DNA of 64,000 nucleotides, from positions 1 through 64,000 of the forward strand of contig CAILUI010000351.1 of NCBI GenBank assembly GCA_903837355.1, in the 5' to 3' direction. Positions within the stretch are counted from its first letter, which is position 1; each line of letters opens with the position of its first letter. The DNA is from an uncultured Victivallales bacterium. Lineage in GTDB: Bacteria; Verrucomicrobiota; Lentisphaeria; Oligosphaerales; JAFGRS01. Shown here piece after piece: positions 53,411-62,649 of this stretch. The notes below the pieces were generated by a model that saw only the letters and a program-made list of their open reading frames with translations, was not told where the DNA came from and ran no database searches. The position numbers were made by a program, and so were the translations under genes.

Positions 53411-53855
53411 GGCGCACCTCCGGTACATCGGCAGGAGACGCGACCCGTGTCGCCTCGCCTGCGTACTGACCGGATGGCGGCCCGACCACCCGAAGTGAAC
53501 CTGCGGACCCATCAGGGCCCGCACCCTTTGTGCAGGGGTCATGGCAGCCGGCATTGCACACACTACCACCGTGACCTCGTACCCAGTATACCCCGCCCCG
53601 TCGCAACCCACAAGTCGCCCGCGGTGCAGGCCTCACTCCGGGCTGCCAAACCCAGTCAGGAAAGTACTCCTGTTGACTTACTTCTATTCAGGGCCTGCGG
53701 CGAAACTTCGCTGTTTTCGCTAGCAGCGCCTAGCGGCCGGGCTATGTTACCTGCTTCTGTTTGCCGGGATTGTGCCCGCTCTGGGCCCTGCCCGTCTGGC
53801 CAAGGCGGCAGCGACCGGAGCGGCGGGTGCCGCGACCAACTGGGAGGCATAGCAG
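53411..53855. other. 445-base divergent intergenic region
   Basis: Between the small membrane protein (minus) and oadG (plus). It contains a candidate minus-strand promoter (53585-53613). No riboswitch I can name and no further gene. I could not find a convincing oad promoter, although a TATGTT occurs at 53743-53748. Confidence 0.5.
53585..53613 (-). promoter_or_regulatory. candidate promoter of the small membrane protein gene
   Basis: On the minus strand TTGTGG (53608-53613; 3 of 6) and TATACT (53585-53590; 5 of 6) are 17 bases apart, giving a leader of about 170 bases. Confidence 0.4.
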
Positions 53856-54104
53856 ATGCAAGCGCTCTACGTCGGACTGCTGTTGACCGTACTGGGGATG
53901 GGGGCGGTCTTTGCCTTCCTCGCCTTGATGGTGTGGTCTGTCGAGTTGAGCGCCAAGGTCCTGGCGCGCTTTGCCTATCTGATGCCGGAGAAGGAAGCGC
54001 CGCGGCGCAAGCAGGAAGCGCGGAAGGCGGCGCCCGCCGGGCAGGCCGCCGTGGTCCCGGCCATCGTCGCCGCCGTCCACCGCCACATCAGCGAGAAGTC
54101 CTGA
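53856..54104 (+). CDS. oadG: oxaloacetate decarboxylase gamma chain (OadG family)
   Basis: 82 residues. One N-terminal membrane helix (about 5-28) is followed by a basic and Ala/Pro-rich cytoplasmic tail, the layout of OadG. It anchors the alpha chain to OadB. It is the first gene of the G-A-B set, 65 bases before oadA. Confidence 0.75.
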   Translation: MQALYVGLLLTVLGMGAVFAFLALMVWSVELSAKVLARFAYLMPEKEAPRRKQEARKAAPAGQAAVVPAIVAAVHRHISEKS

Positions 54105-54169
54105 GCCGGCCGTGACCACAGCCCTGCCCCACGTGGGGGCGTTCCGGGCTGCCTAGGGGAGACCTTGAG

Positions 54170-56002
54170 ATGAAGACGATTCGGTTCATGGACGTGTCGT
54201 TCCGGGACGGCTTCCAGTCGGTGCTCGGGGCGCGGGTGAAGACGGCCGATTTCCTGCCGGCGTTGCAGGCCGCGGTGGCGGCGGGCACCCGCTACATCGA
54301 GATTGGCGGCGGGGCGCGTTTCCAGAGCCCGTACTTCTACTGCCAGGAGGACGCTTTCGAGTCGATGGACACCTGCCGCGCGACGGTGGGCGCGGACGTC
54401 AACCTGCAGACCCTGGCCCGTGGCATCAACGTGGTCGGCCTGATGTCCCAGCCCAGCGACATCATCAAGCTGCATGCGGTGCTCTTCAAGAAGCACGGCA
54501 TGACCACCATCCGTAACTTCGACGCCCTCAATGACGTGCGCAACCTGGACTACTCCGGGCGCTGCATCGTCGAGGCCGGACTCAAGCACCAGATCGCCAT
54601 CACCTTGATGGGCCTGCCGCCGAACATGAACACCCAGGCGCACACCGCCGCCTTCTACGTGGATCGGCTCAAGGACATCCTCAAGGCCGGCATCCCCTTC
54701 CACAGCGTGGCCTTCAAAGACGCCTCCGGCACCTGCACTCCGCGCGTCGTCTTCGACACCATCAAGCAAGCCCGCCAACTGCTGCCGGCCGACACCGACA
54801 TTCAGTTCCATACCCATGATACTGCCGGCCTCGGCATCGCCTGTAACCTGGCCGCCATCGAAGGCGGCGCCGATGTCATCGACGTCTCCATGGCGCCGCT
54901 CTCCAGCGGCACCTGCGCTCCCGATATCCTGACCCTCTGGCACGCCCTGAAAGGCAGCGAGTACACTCTCGACATCGACTACGAGAAGTACCTCAAGGCC
55001 GAGGAGGTGTTCACGGCCTGCATGGAGCGCTACTTCCTGCCCCCCGAGGCCAAGGAGACCAACCCGCTGATCACCCTCTCCCCGATGCCCGGCGGCGCCC
55101 TCACGGCCAATACGCAGATGATGCGCGACCAGAAGTGCCTCGACAAGTTCCCCCTCGTCATCAAGGCCATGCGCGAGGTCGTCGAACGCGGCGGCTTCGG
55201 CACCTCCGTCACCCCGGTCAGCCAGTTCTACTTCCAGCAGGCCTTCAACAATGTCATGCTCGGCCCCTGGAAGAAGATCGCCGAGGGCTACGGCAAGATG
55301 GTCCTGGGCTACTTCGGGCGGACGCCGTCCGCCCCGGACGCCGAGATCGTGAAGATCGCCGCCGAGCAACTCGCCCTGGCCCCGACCGCCGAGGACCCGC
55401 GCCTGATCAATGACGCCAACCCGAACCTCGGCGCCGCCGTGGCCACCCGCAAGCTCGCGGGCGCGGGCCTGCCGGTCAGCGACGAGAATGTCTTCATCGT
55501 CGCCTGCTGCAGCGAAGGCAAGACCGATAAGGGACTCGACTTCCTCAAGGGCAACCGCCCGGCCGGGATCCGGTACAAGGATGCCGAGGTGACGAAGCCC
55601 GCGGGCGAAGGCGCCAAAGCCGCCCCCGCCGCCAGCGCCGCAGCCGCGACGACGGCGGACAAGGGTCCGTCTGCCTACGATGTCACGGTCAACAACGTGA
55701 CCTACCGCGTCCAGGTCGCAACGGCCGGCGCCGGGGCCGCGCCGCAGGTGACCAGCATCCAGCCCGCCGCCCCGGCTGTGCCCATCCAGGGCACCGATAT
55801 CAAGGCCCCCATGCCCGGCGGCGTGCTGCGCCTGGTGGCCGACGTCGGCGCGGTCGTCAAGGATGGCGATACCCTCGTGGTCATCGAGGCGATGAAGATG
55901 GAGCAGGAGATCAAGTCCACGGTGGACGGCACCGTGCTGGTGATCGAGGTCGCCGTGGGCGACACGGTGGATACCGACCAAGTCGTGGCCGTGGTGGGCT
56001 GA
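54170..56002 (+). CDS. oadA: oxaloacetate decarboxylase alpha chain, biotin-containing
   Basis: 610 residues. The carboxyltransferase domain (about 1-470) has D8, the metal-site Lys K183 in 'FKDASG', and H214/H216 in 'HTHDTAG'. A Pro/Ala linker precedes the biotin carrier domain (about 540-610), with biotinyl K576 in 'EAMKMEQ'. The conserved 'RDxHQS' reads 'RDGFQS' (H to F), a deviation worth noting. It could decarboxylate oxaloacetate, methylmalonyl-CoA or glutaconyl-CoA; the context with G and B favours the Na+ pump. Confidence 0.85.
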   Translation: MKTIRFMDVSFRDGFQSVLGARVKTADFLPALQAAVAAGTRYIEIGGGARFQSPYFYCQEDAFESMDTCRATVGADVNLQTLARGINVVGLMSQPSDIIKLHAVLFKKHGMTTIRNFDALNDVRNLDYSGRCIVEAGLKHQIAITLMGLPPNMNTQAHTAAFYVDRLKDILKAGIPFHSVAFKDASGTCTPRVVFDTIKQARQLLPADTDIQFHTHDTAGLGIACNLAAIEGGADVIDVSMAPLSSGTCAPDILTLWHALKGSEYTLDIDYEKYLKAEEVFTACMERYFLPPEAKETNPLITLSPMPGGALTANTQMMRDQKCLDKFPLVIKAMREVVERGGFGTSVTPVSQFYFQQAFNNVMLGPWKKIAEGYGKMVLGYFGRTPSAPDAEIVKIAAEQLALAPTAEDPRLINDANPNLGAAVATRKLAGAGLPVSDENVFIVACCSEGKTDKGLDFLKGNRPAGIRYKDAEVTKPAGEGAKAAPAASAAAATTADKGPSAYDVTVNNVTYRVQVATAGAGAAPQVTSIQPAAPAVPIQGTDIKAPMPGGVLRLVADVGAVVKDGDTLVVIEAMKMEQEIKSTVDGTVLVIEVAVGDTVDTDQVVAVVG

Positions 56003-56042
56003 TCAGGGTGTGGGACAGGTGTTGTCGGGAGGTTTGGCGCAG

Positions 56043-57647
56043 ATGAAGACACTCCGGTTCTGGATCGTGGGCGTGGTGGCGGCCTTTTCGACCTTGGCGG
56101 CCCAGGCGGCCGGCCCGATCGTCACTGAGCTGACCGATGACGTGTTCAGCCTGTCGCAGCGCGCTGACGGCGTCGTCGAGTTGCGCTACATCTGGGCCCA
56201 GCCCGCCATCGTCTACCACCTGCCCGTACGCCGGGGCATCATCGTCTATCCGGGCCGCGAACTCCTGACGCTCAGCATCAAGAACGAGAACAAGGACCTG
56301 CCCGCACGCAGCAAACCGCAGCTCACCAGCGGCGCCACCTACCGCATCGAGGAGGTCAACGTCAGCGTCGGCGACCGCCTTGAGCCAGGGTCGACCACGC
56401 CCCTGCTGACCCTGACGCCGACGCCGATCACGCATGACTCGACCGTCCCCACTACGGTCAGCGGCTTCAGCATCTCGGGCCTCGCCGTGAACCTCTGGCG
56501 CAGCACCGGCATCTACGACATCATCACCCAGACCGGCAAGGACTGGACCCTCGGCCTCGGCCGCCTGATCATGATGGGCGTCGGCCTCCTGCTCATCTAC
56601 CTCGCCATCTTCAAGGGCTTTGAGCCTCTGCTGCTCATCCCCATCGGCTTCGGCGCCGTGATGACCAACATCCCGTTGGCTGATCTCGCCGGGCCCGAGG
56701 GCGTACAGGGTCTGGTCTACAAGGTCGGCGTCCTCAGCGGCATCTTCCCGGTCTTCATCTTCCTCGGCATCGGCGCCATGACCGACTTCGGCCCGCTGAT
56801 CGCCAACCCGAAGACGGCGCTGCTCGGGGCCGCCGCCCAGCTTGGCATCTTCGCCGCCCTGCTGGGGTCGCTGCTGCTCTCCTTCCTGCCCGGCATTGAC
56901 TTCAACCTCAAGGACGCCGCCTCGATCGGCATCATCGGCGGCGCCGACGGGCCGACCGCCATCTTCCTGGCCACCCGCCTCTCGCCGAACCTACTCGGGG
57001 CCATCGCGGTGGCAGCCTACTCGTACATGGCCCTGGTACCGATCATCCAGCCGCCCATCATCCGGCTCCTGACCACCCGCGAGGAGCGGCTGATCCGCAT
57101 GACCCAGTTGCGCAAGGTCTCGAAGATCGAGAAGGTCGTCTTCCCGATCACCATCACCCTGCTCTGCGCCTTCCTGCTGCCCGACGCCGCGCCGCTGATC
57201 AGCATGCTCATGTTCGGCAACCTCCTGCGTGAGTGCGGCGTGGTCGAGCGCCTCAGCGACACGGCGCAGAACGCCATGATCAACATCGTCACCATCTGCC
57301 TCGGCATGGCGGTCGGTTCAAAGCTCAGCGCCGACAAGTTCCTCAATGTGCAGACCCTCGGCATCCTGCTGATGGGCCTCTTCGCCTTCGCCATGAGCAC
57401 CGCCGGCGGCGTGATCTTCGGCAAGATTATGTGCAAGTGGAGCGGCGGTAAGATCAACCCGATGATCGGCGCGGCCGGCGTCTCGGCGGTCCCCATGTCC
57501 GCCCGCGTCGTCAACAAGATCGGCATGCAGGAGGATCCCCACAACTTCCTGCTCATGCATGCCATGGGCCCGAACGTCGCCGGCGTGATCGGCTCGGCCG
57601 TCGCCGCCGGCGTCCTCCTCAACGCCCTGCAAGGTCTCGGCGGCTGA
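56043..57647 (+). CDS. oadB: Na+-translocating decarboxylase beta chain with N-terminal exported domain
   Basis: 534 residues. A signal peptide (1-23) and an approximately 120-residue extracytoplasmic beta-rich domain precede the OadB body (about 165-534). 'GGADGPT' (299-305) carries the Na+ site Asp equivalent to D203 of Klebsiella OadB. '[13 protein letters not shown]' and '[15 protein letters not shown]' are also typical. About nine membrane helices. The N-terminal domain is absent from classic OadB. ATG 56043 is preferred: GGGAGG precedes it and it begins the signal peptide. Confidence 0.87.
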   Translation: MKTLRFWIVGVVAAFSTLAAQAAGPIVTELTDDVFSLSQRADGVVELRYIWAQPAIVYHLPVRRGIIVYPGRELLTLSIKNENKDLPARSKPQLTSGATYRIEEVNVSVGDRLEPGSTTPLLTLTPTPITHDSTVPTTVSGFSISGLAVNLWRSTGIYDIITQTGKDWTLGLGRLIMMGVGLLLIYLAIFKGFEPLLLIPIGFGAVMTNIPLADLAGPEGVQGLVYKVGVLSGIFPVFIFLGIGAMTDFGPLIANPKTALLGAAAQLGIFAALLGSLLLSFLPGIDFNLKDAASIGIIGGADGPTAIFLATRLSPNLLGAIAVAAYSYMALVPIIQPPIIRLLTTREERLIRMTQLRKVSKIEKVVFPITITLLCAFLLPDAAPLISMLMFGNLLRECGVVERLSDTAQNAMINIVTICLGMAVGSKLSADKFLNVQTLGILLMGLFAFAMSTAGGVIFGKIMCKWSGGKINPMIGAAGVSAVPMSARVVNKIGMQEDPHNFLLMHAMGPNVAGVIGSAVAAGVLLNALQGLGG

Positions 57648-57751
57648 GGCCGCCGGCCGCGGACCGCGGGCAGACGCTCTGCCTGCCCCACGGGTCCGAG
57701 CGCAGGCCGTAGCGGACACCCCGCAGCAGCAGCAGAGCGGAGGGGTGCGAC

Positions 57752-58531
57752 ATGAAGAAGGGCATCTGTTACGGCTGTCTGCCCAACGGCGAGCCGGCGG
57801 CCCGGTTCGCGCTGGCGGCGGAGTTGGGCTTCCAGTGCGTCGAAGTGCCGACGCTGCGCACCGACGAGGAGCGCGCCACCTACCTGAAGGCATCCCAGGC
57901 CTCCGGTGTCGCCGTCAGCAGCGTCATGAACCTGGATCACTGGGGCTGCCCGCTCTCCGACCCGGATCCGGCGGTGCGCGCCAAGTCGGTCGCCGGGATC
58001 CTGGAGAGCATCGATACCGCCGCGGCGCTCGGCGGTGACATCGTGCTGGTCGTGCCCGCCGTCGTCACCGCCGCGGTGACCTACGAGCAGGCCTGGGAGC
58101 GCTCCCGCGATACCCTCGCCAGCGTCCTGCCCCAGGCCGCCAAGGCCAACGTCGCTCTGGCCGTCGAGAATGTCTGGAACAAGTTCCTGCTCAGCCCGAT
58201 CGAGTTCGCCGCCTACGTCGACAGTTTTAAGAGCCCGTACATGGCGGCGTACTTTGACGTCGGCAACATCGTCGCCTATGGTTTCCCGCAGCATTGGATC
58301 CGGACCCTTGGCCCGCGTCTGCGCAAGGTCCATATCAAGGGCTTCGACGGCCCCAAGCACGCCTGGACGCAGTTGCTCGCGGGCAGCATCGACTGGGCCG
58401 CCGTGATGGCTGCCCTGCGCGCGGTGGGCTACGCCGACGCCATCACCGCGGAACTGCAGGGGCCCGGCCCGGATGCGCGCGCTGGCGTGGCCGCCATCAG
58501 CGCCGACATGGACCAGATCCTGGCCCTCTGA
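57752..58531 (+). CDS. sugar phosphate isomerase/epimerase (TIM barrel)
   Basis: 259 residues of the xylose-isomerase-like TIM-barrel superfamily. Metal-site landmarks are 'LAVENVWNKF' (Glu), 'AAYFDVGNIVAYG' (Asp), 'KVHIKGF' (His) and 'ITAELQG'. The 'YFDVGN' form is common in the PVC group. It follows oadB by 104 bases and precedes the DUF1080 gene; a link between the two, for example in sugar catabolism, is inference. Confidence 0.8.
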   Translation: MKKGICYGCLPNGEPAARFALAAELGFQCVEVPTLRTDEERATYLKASQASGVAVSSVMNLDHWGCPLSDPDPAVRAKSVAGILESIDTAAALGGDIVLVVPAVVTAAVTYEQAWERSRDTLASVLPQAAKANVALAVENVWNKFLLSPIEFAAYVDSFKSPYMAAYFDVGNIVAYGFPQHWIRTLGPRLRKVHIKGFDGPKHAWTQLLAGSIDWAAVMAALRAVGYADAITAELQGPGPDARAGVAAISADMDQILAL

Positions 58532-58611
58532 GGCGGTATGGCGACAGGGGTGCGCTGGGCAGGTTTGTAGTGAGGGCCTCAGCCCTTTACCCGAACGAAG
58601 GAGCGATGCGC

Positions 58612-60117
58612 ATGCGGACCAACGGCTGGCTACGGTGGGCGACGGCGGTGGTCGTGGGACTCTGTGGGGCCGGCAGCGCTGCCGAAGGCGATCCCTGTAT
58701 GGGCGATTGGGCCGGCACCCTGAAGACCGCCGCCGGCGAGAAACCCATCGCCGCCCAGGTGTTGGCTCTGGGCAAGGGCACCTACCGACTCAACCTGCTG
58801 GCTGCCTTCGACCAGCCCGGGGCGCCGCTGGCCGCCGTCGACGGCCTGGCCGCCGATGGCCAGGTGCGCTTCGGCGACACCCTGCGCCTGGCGGACGGGG
58901 TCCTGAGCGGCACCCTGCCAGCGCCGTTGCAGGGGACCGCCACCCTCAAGCCCGTGCAGAGACTGTCACCGACCCTCGGCGCCAAACCGCCGGCCGGGGC
59001 CACGGTCCTCTTCGCTGGCACCAACCTCGACGCCTGGCGCCAGAGCGAGATGCCCTACGGGATCGTCGATCTCAAGCGCGACGTTGGCGCCGCCGACCAG
59101 GCCGTTGCCTACCTGCGCAATGCCATCAAGAGCCCCACTGCCTGCCGGGTCAAGTTCGAGGTCGGCTCGGACGATGGGGTCAAGCTCTGGCTCAATGGCA
59201 CCGCCATTCACGCAAACAACGCGCCCCGGCCGCTCACCGTCGGGCAGGACGCCGTCGAAGCCGACCTGCTGGCCGGCGTGAATGAGGTGCTCGTCAAGGT
59301 CAGCCAGGGCGGCGGCGACTGGGGCGCCCACGTCCGCCTGGTCGGCCTGGACGGCAAGCCCGTCGAAGACCTCGAGGTCCAGTTCGCGGCCACGGCGGCG
59401 GACGGCAAGGCCCTCAGCACCCTCGGCGCCCGCGTCAATGGTACCTTCCTGAGCTGGGAAGCCGCGGGCCCCTTCACCAAGGAAGGCGTCGGCCTGGCCG
59501 AGTTGCTGACGACGCCCTTTGCGCCGGAGACCGACCCCGACCAGGTGACCTGGAAGCAGATCGGCACGCAGGAGCCGCCCCGCGGCAGCCGCTGGAAACT
59601 GCTCGGCGACGGCGCTATGGAGATCGGCCCCAAGGCGGGTAGCCTCGTTACCAAGGAGCTGTTCACGGACTTCCGCATGCACGTCGAGTTCCGCACGCCC
59701 TTCATGCCCGAGGCCAGGGGCCAGTCCCGCGCGAACAGCGGCGTCTACCTCCAGGGGCGTTACGAAATCCAGGTGCTCGACAGCTATGCCCTCGAAGGAC
59801 TCGACAACGAGTGTGGCGGCATCTACAAGGTGGCCCGCCCGCGCGTCAATATGTGCGCTCCGCCGCTGCAGTGGCAGACCTACGATATCGAGTTCCGCGC
59901 CCCGCGTTTCGACGCCCAGGGGGTGAAGACGGCCGCGGCCCGCCTGACCGTCCAGCACAACGGCGTGCTGATCCACGAGAACCTCGAGATCCCCGGCCAG
60001 ACCGGCGGCGGCGAGGGGGCGAACTTCGACCAGCCCGGCCCGATCCTGCTCCAGGACCACGGCAACCCGGTGCAGTACCGCAACCTCTGGCTGGCGCCGC
60101 TGGCGGCGGCGAAGTAG
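58612..60117 (+). CDS. exported DUF1080 (3-keto-disaccharide hydrolase) protein
   Basis: 501 residues with a signal peptide ('WATAVVVGLCGAGSAAE'). The middle has a small carbohydrate-binding-like module ('SDDGVKLWLNGTAIH'). The C-terminal half (about 270-500) is a DUF1080 laminin-like fold with 'TDFRMHVEFRTP', 'NSGVYLQGRYEIQVLDSY', 'ECGGIYK' and 'PILLQDHGNPVQYRNLWL'. DUF1080 enzymes cleave 3-ketoglycosides; the fold could also bind sugars. ATG 58612 has AAGGAG at eight bases; ATG 58606 is the alternative. Confidence 0.87.
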   Translation: MRTNGWLRWATAVVVGLCGAGSAAEGDPCMGDWAGTLKTAAGEKPIAAQVLALGKGTYRLNLLAAFDQPGAPLAAVDGLAADGQVRFGDTLRLADGVLSGTLPAPLQGTATLKPVQRLSPTLGAKPPAGATVLFAGTNLDAWRQSEMPYGIVDLKRDVGAADQAVAYLRNAIKSPTACRVKFEVGSDDGVKLWLNGTAIHANNAPRPLTVGQDAVEADLLAGVNEVLVKVSQGGGDWGAHVRLVGLDGKPVEDLEVQFAATAADGKALSTLGARVNGTFLSWEAAGPFTKEGVGLAELLTTPFAPETDPDQVTWKQIGTQEPPRGSRWKLLGDGAMEIGPKAGSLVTKELFTDFRMHVEFRTPFMPEARGQSRANSGVYLQGRYEIQVLDSYALEGLDNECGGIYKVARPRVNMCAPPLQWQTYDIEFRAPRFDAQGVKTAAARLTVQHNGVLIHENLEIPGQTGGGEGANFDQPGPILLQDHGNPVQYRNLWLAPLAAAK

Positions 60118-60119
60118 CC

Positions 60120-62015
60120 TCACTCCGGCCGCGGCGCGTCATCGACATTCAGCGCGATCTGGGTCCGCCCCTGCGCCTGGTTCACGATCTGCTCGCGCCC
60201 GGCGAACTGGTTGCCGACGATGACGGCGCGCCGCACCCCCGGCTCGAGCTGCACCTGGGTACGCCCCGGCGTCATGAACTCGCAGCCCTGCAGCGACAGC
60301 GTGCCGCGGCGCGCCAGAATGGACACCGGAGCCTGGTTGCTGGGGTGCAGGGTGATGAAATGGCAGCTTTGGAACGACACCGTGCCATTGCCCGCCAGCA
60401 AGGCCTGGGCCACCCCGCGCCGACCGTGAATGCTGCCGTAGAAACCGCAGTTGCTGAAACGCATCGGGCCGACGTTGGGCTCATTCACGATCACGTCGCC
60501 GAAGAACTGGCTGTTTGAGACCAGCATCCCCGAGTGGCCCTGCAACTCGTCCACCTGAATGGCGATGTCCGCCATGTCCGCCCCGCTTTGCGTCATCAGC
60601 ACATTGCCCGGACCCACATAGGGCCCGGTACCGACGCCGCGGATGAAGTGGAAGCCAATGTGCTGTCCGAGGGCAAAGCAGTTGGTGAGGTACTCCCAGT
60701 CGGTGCGCCCGATGATAAAGGCCTCGCAGTTCGCCAGCACAAAGGCCCGCAGCGGGCCCTCCAGGTTGGGGTCGTAGAAGGGCCAGAAATGCACGTCGGA
60801 CACCCGGCCGACATCCAGGCACTGGTCGATGTAGAGCCCGCGGTACAGCGGGTCGGCGTAGAGCCCGCGGATGTAGTGCCGGCCACTGGCGCGGCTGCCG
60901 AAGTCGACGGCCTGATAGGGGTTGAGCATGAGCACATCGATGATCGAGCAGTTATCCGCGCCCGTGGTGGCGACCGTCCACGGGTAGGCGATGGGCGGAT
61001 TCGTCGGGGTCTGGTCCGGATAGACGATCGAGACCCCGCGCAGGCAGGCGTTCGCATCCAGGCTGATGAACGGCGGCCCGTCGGGCTGGCCGGCCCCCTC
61101 GACCGCCAGCAGGATGCTGCCTGCCAGCCGCGGCGTCTCGCCCGCAGGCTTGAACGACACCGGGATCGGTGGCGCCTCCCAAACCCCCCGTAAGGTCACC
61201 GCCCGCGGCACCAGCAGGTGGCTGGCAATACGGTAGCGCCCAGCCGGCACGAACACCGTGCCGCCACCCGCCAGATAGCGCGCGTTCAGCGCCTGCTGAA
61301 AGGCGGCCGTATCATCGCTCACGCCATCGCCCTTGGCGCCGTAGGCGCGGACGTCGCTCTGCCCCGTGGCGGCGTCGAGGTCACGGGCCGGCCCCGCGCC
61401 ACCGTCGGCGGGGCCCTCGCCGAACACCGCGACGTCGTCGAGCAGGAAGGCCCCCGGGAAGGTGATGCCGCCATCGGCGTCGCCCAGGCGGAAGCCGATG
61501 CTGACCTGCGCCGTCAGCGGCGACAGCGGTCGCACACGCCAGGTGAACTCCTCGTAAGCCGCGCTCGGCGGGTCGAACGTCTTGGCGTACTCCCCCTCCG
61601 CCAGCAGCGCCCCCGAGATGCCGAACTCATGCAGGGAGACATGCAGGCGGGAGCCCGGCTCGCCGCCGAGGCGGCGCGCCGCGAAGCGTACCCGCAGTTC
61701 CTGGCCTGGCGCCACCGGAAGCGGCTGATCCCAAAGGTCCACACCCGCATCGGCGCCCCCGACCTCGCGCCCCAGCCGCAGCGCCCGCGCCCCGCTGCGG
61801 GCACGCTCATCCAGCGCGGCGCTGAAGCCCGGCCCCACCAGGTTGAACACGCGCCAGCCGCTGATCTCGGTCGGCGAGGCCTCGAAGCCGCCATTCGGGA
61901 TCAGGTCACGCTCCGCCGCGCCCAGCCCGAGCGCCAGCCCCAGCGCGGCCAGTACCCGAACCACTCCCGCCCGCCGCCCGCTGCCGCGCATCGACTCCGA
62001 ACGTCTGTGGTGCAT
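60120..62015 (-). CDS. exported parallel beta-helix protein (pectate-lyase_3 type)
   Basis: 631 residues. A signal peptide (about 18-35) is followed by a carbohydrate-binding-like domain ('LIPNGGFEASP', 'FLLDDVAVFG', about 37-205) and a right-handed beta-helix (about 220-600) opening with 'DVRAYGAKGDGVSDDTAAF'. This architecture occurs in polysaccharide lyases, rhamnogalacturonan hydrolases and phage tailspikes. Catalytic residues cannot be assigned. AGGAGG precedes the ATG. It starts only 13 bases after the second V-ATPase D gene and may be transcribed from that operon. Confidence 0.82.
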   Translation of the reverse strand: MHHRRSESMRGSGRRAGVVRVLAALGLALGLGAAERDLIPNGGFEASPTEISGWRVFNLVGPGFSAALDERARSGARALRLGREVGGADAGVDLWDQPLPVAPGQELRVRFAARRLGGEPGSRLHVSLHEFGISGALLAEGEYAKTFDPPSAAYEEFTWRVRPLSPLTAQVSIGFRLGDADGGITFPGAFLLDDVAVFGEGPADGGAGPARDLDAATGQSDVRAYGAKGDGVSDDTAAFQQALNARYLAGGGTVFVPAGRYRIASHLLVPRAVTLRGVWEAPPIPVSFKPAGETPRLAGSILLAVEGAGQPDGPPFISLDANACLRGVSIVYPDQTPTNPPIAYPWTVATTGADNCSIIDVLMLNPYQAVDFGSRASGRHYIRGLYADPLYRGLYIDQCLDVGRVSDVHFWPFYDPNLEGPLRAFVLANCEAFIIGRTDWEYLTNCFALGQHIGFHFIRGVGTGPYVGPGNVLMTQSGADMADIAIQVDELQGHSGMLVSNSQFFGDVIVNEPNVGPMRFSNCGFYGSIHGRRGVAQALLAGNGTVSFQSCHFITLHPSNQAPVSILARRGTLSLQGCEFMTPGRTQVQLEPGVRRAVIVGNQFAGREQIVNQAQGRTQIALNVDDAPRPE

Positions 62016-62028
62016 ATCGCCGTGCCTC

Positions 62029-62649
62029 CTATTGAGCGATCCGCTTCTTGATCATCTTCATCATGAAGAACGACTCGAGGTCCTTACCCTCGAGCACGTC
62101 GCGGATGTGTGCCAGGGTATCTCTGAGATCGGGAATGAAGATCTGTTCCAGCGCATTGACGCGGCGCTGGGTCTTCTTGAGTTCGCGGGCCAACAGCCAG
62201 ACCGCGGATTCGAGTTCGGCGAGGCGGCCGACGGCCTCGAGCAGGAGCAGAAAGTCGCGCATGGTCTGATCCACCAGGGAGTCGGTCCCGGCGAAGCCGA
62301 ACTGGCTGGAGAAGGCGCCGGGCTCGATGGCGATGGTGGGCACGCGGATGCCGGCCGTGACGCGTGTGCTACTGGTAACGCGATGCTCGTAGTGGATGCC
62401 GGCGCCGATGCTGCGCATACGCTGGTAGCCATTGCGGGCGACCGCCAGGCGCAGGGTCTCGTAGGCGCGTTGGCGCCGCTGGTCGACCTCGGCCTGGACG
62501 CTGCGAACCCGCTCCACCAGGCGCATCAGCTCCGTGATCAGGATCTCGCGCTTCTGCTCCAGCAGGGTGAACCCCTCGGTCGCCATGGCGAGGTCGCGCT
62601 TGAGGGCGAGTTGGTTGCTCTTGGTGGGCGCCACGTCCATGCGGCTCAT
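62029..62649 (-). CDS. ntpD: V-type ATPase subunit D of a second operon
   Basis: 206 residues of long helices with the classic D signature '[32 protein letters not shown]' region. It is nearer the Thermus/Clostridium D type than the D at 47933. Its ATG overlaps the B stop by four bases. It is the last V-ATPase gene of this operon in the window; the beta-helix gene follows. Confidence 0.92.
   Translation of the reverse strand: MSRMDVAPTKSNQLALKRDLAMATEGFTLLEQKREILITELMRLVERVRSVQAEVDQRRQRAYETLRLAVARNGYQRMRSIGAGIHYEHRVTSSTRVTAGIRVPTIAIEPGAFSSQFGFAGTDSLVDQTMRDFLLLLEAVGRLAELESAVWLLARELKKTQRRVNALEQIFIPDLRDTLAHIRDVLEGKDLESFFMMKMIKKRIAQ

Noticed and set aside
53411-53580. Cobalamin-type or other riboswitch in the long leader
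   Set aside because: The leader is structured-looking and G+C rich, but I could not match the conserved boxes of any riboswitch class.
53075-53611. 178-residue version of the small membrane protein
   Set aside because: The extra N-terminus lacks any similarity or signal, and the internal ATG 53410 has a near-perfect Shine-Dalgarno.
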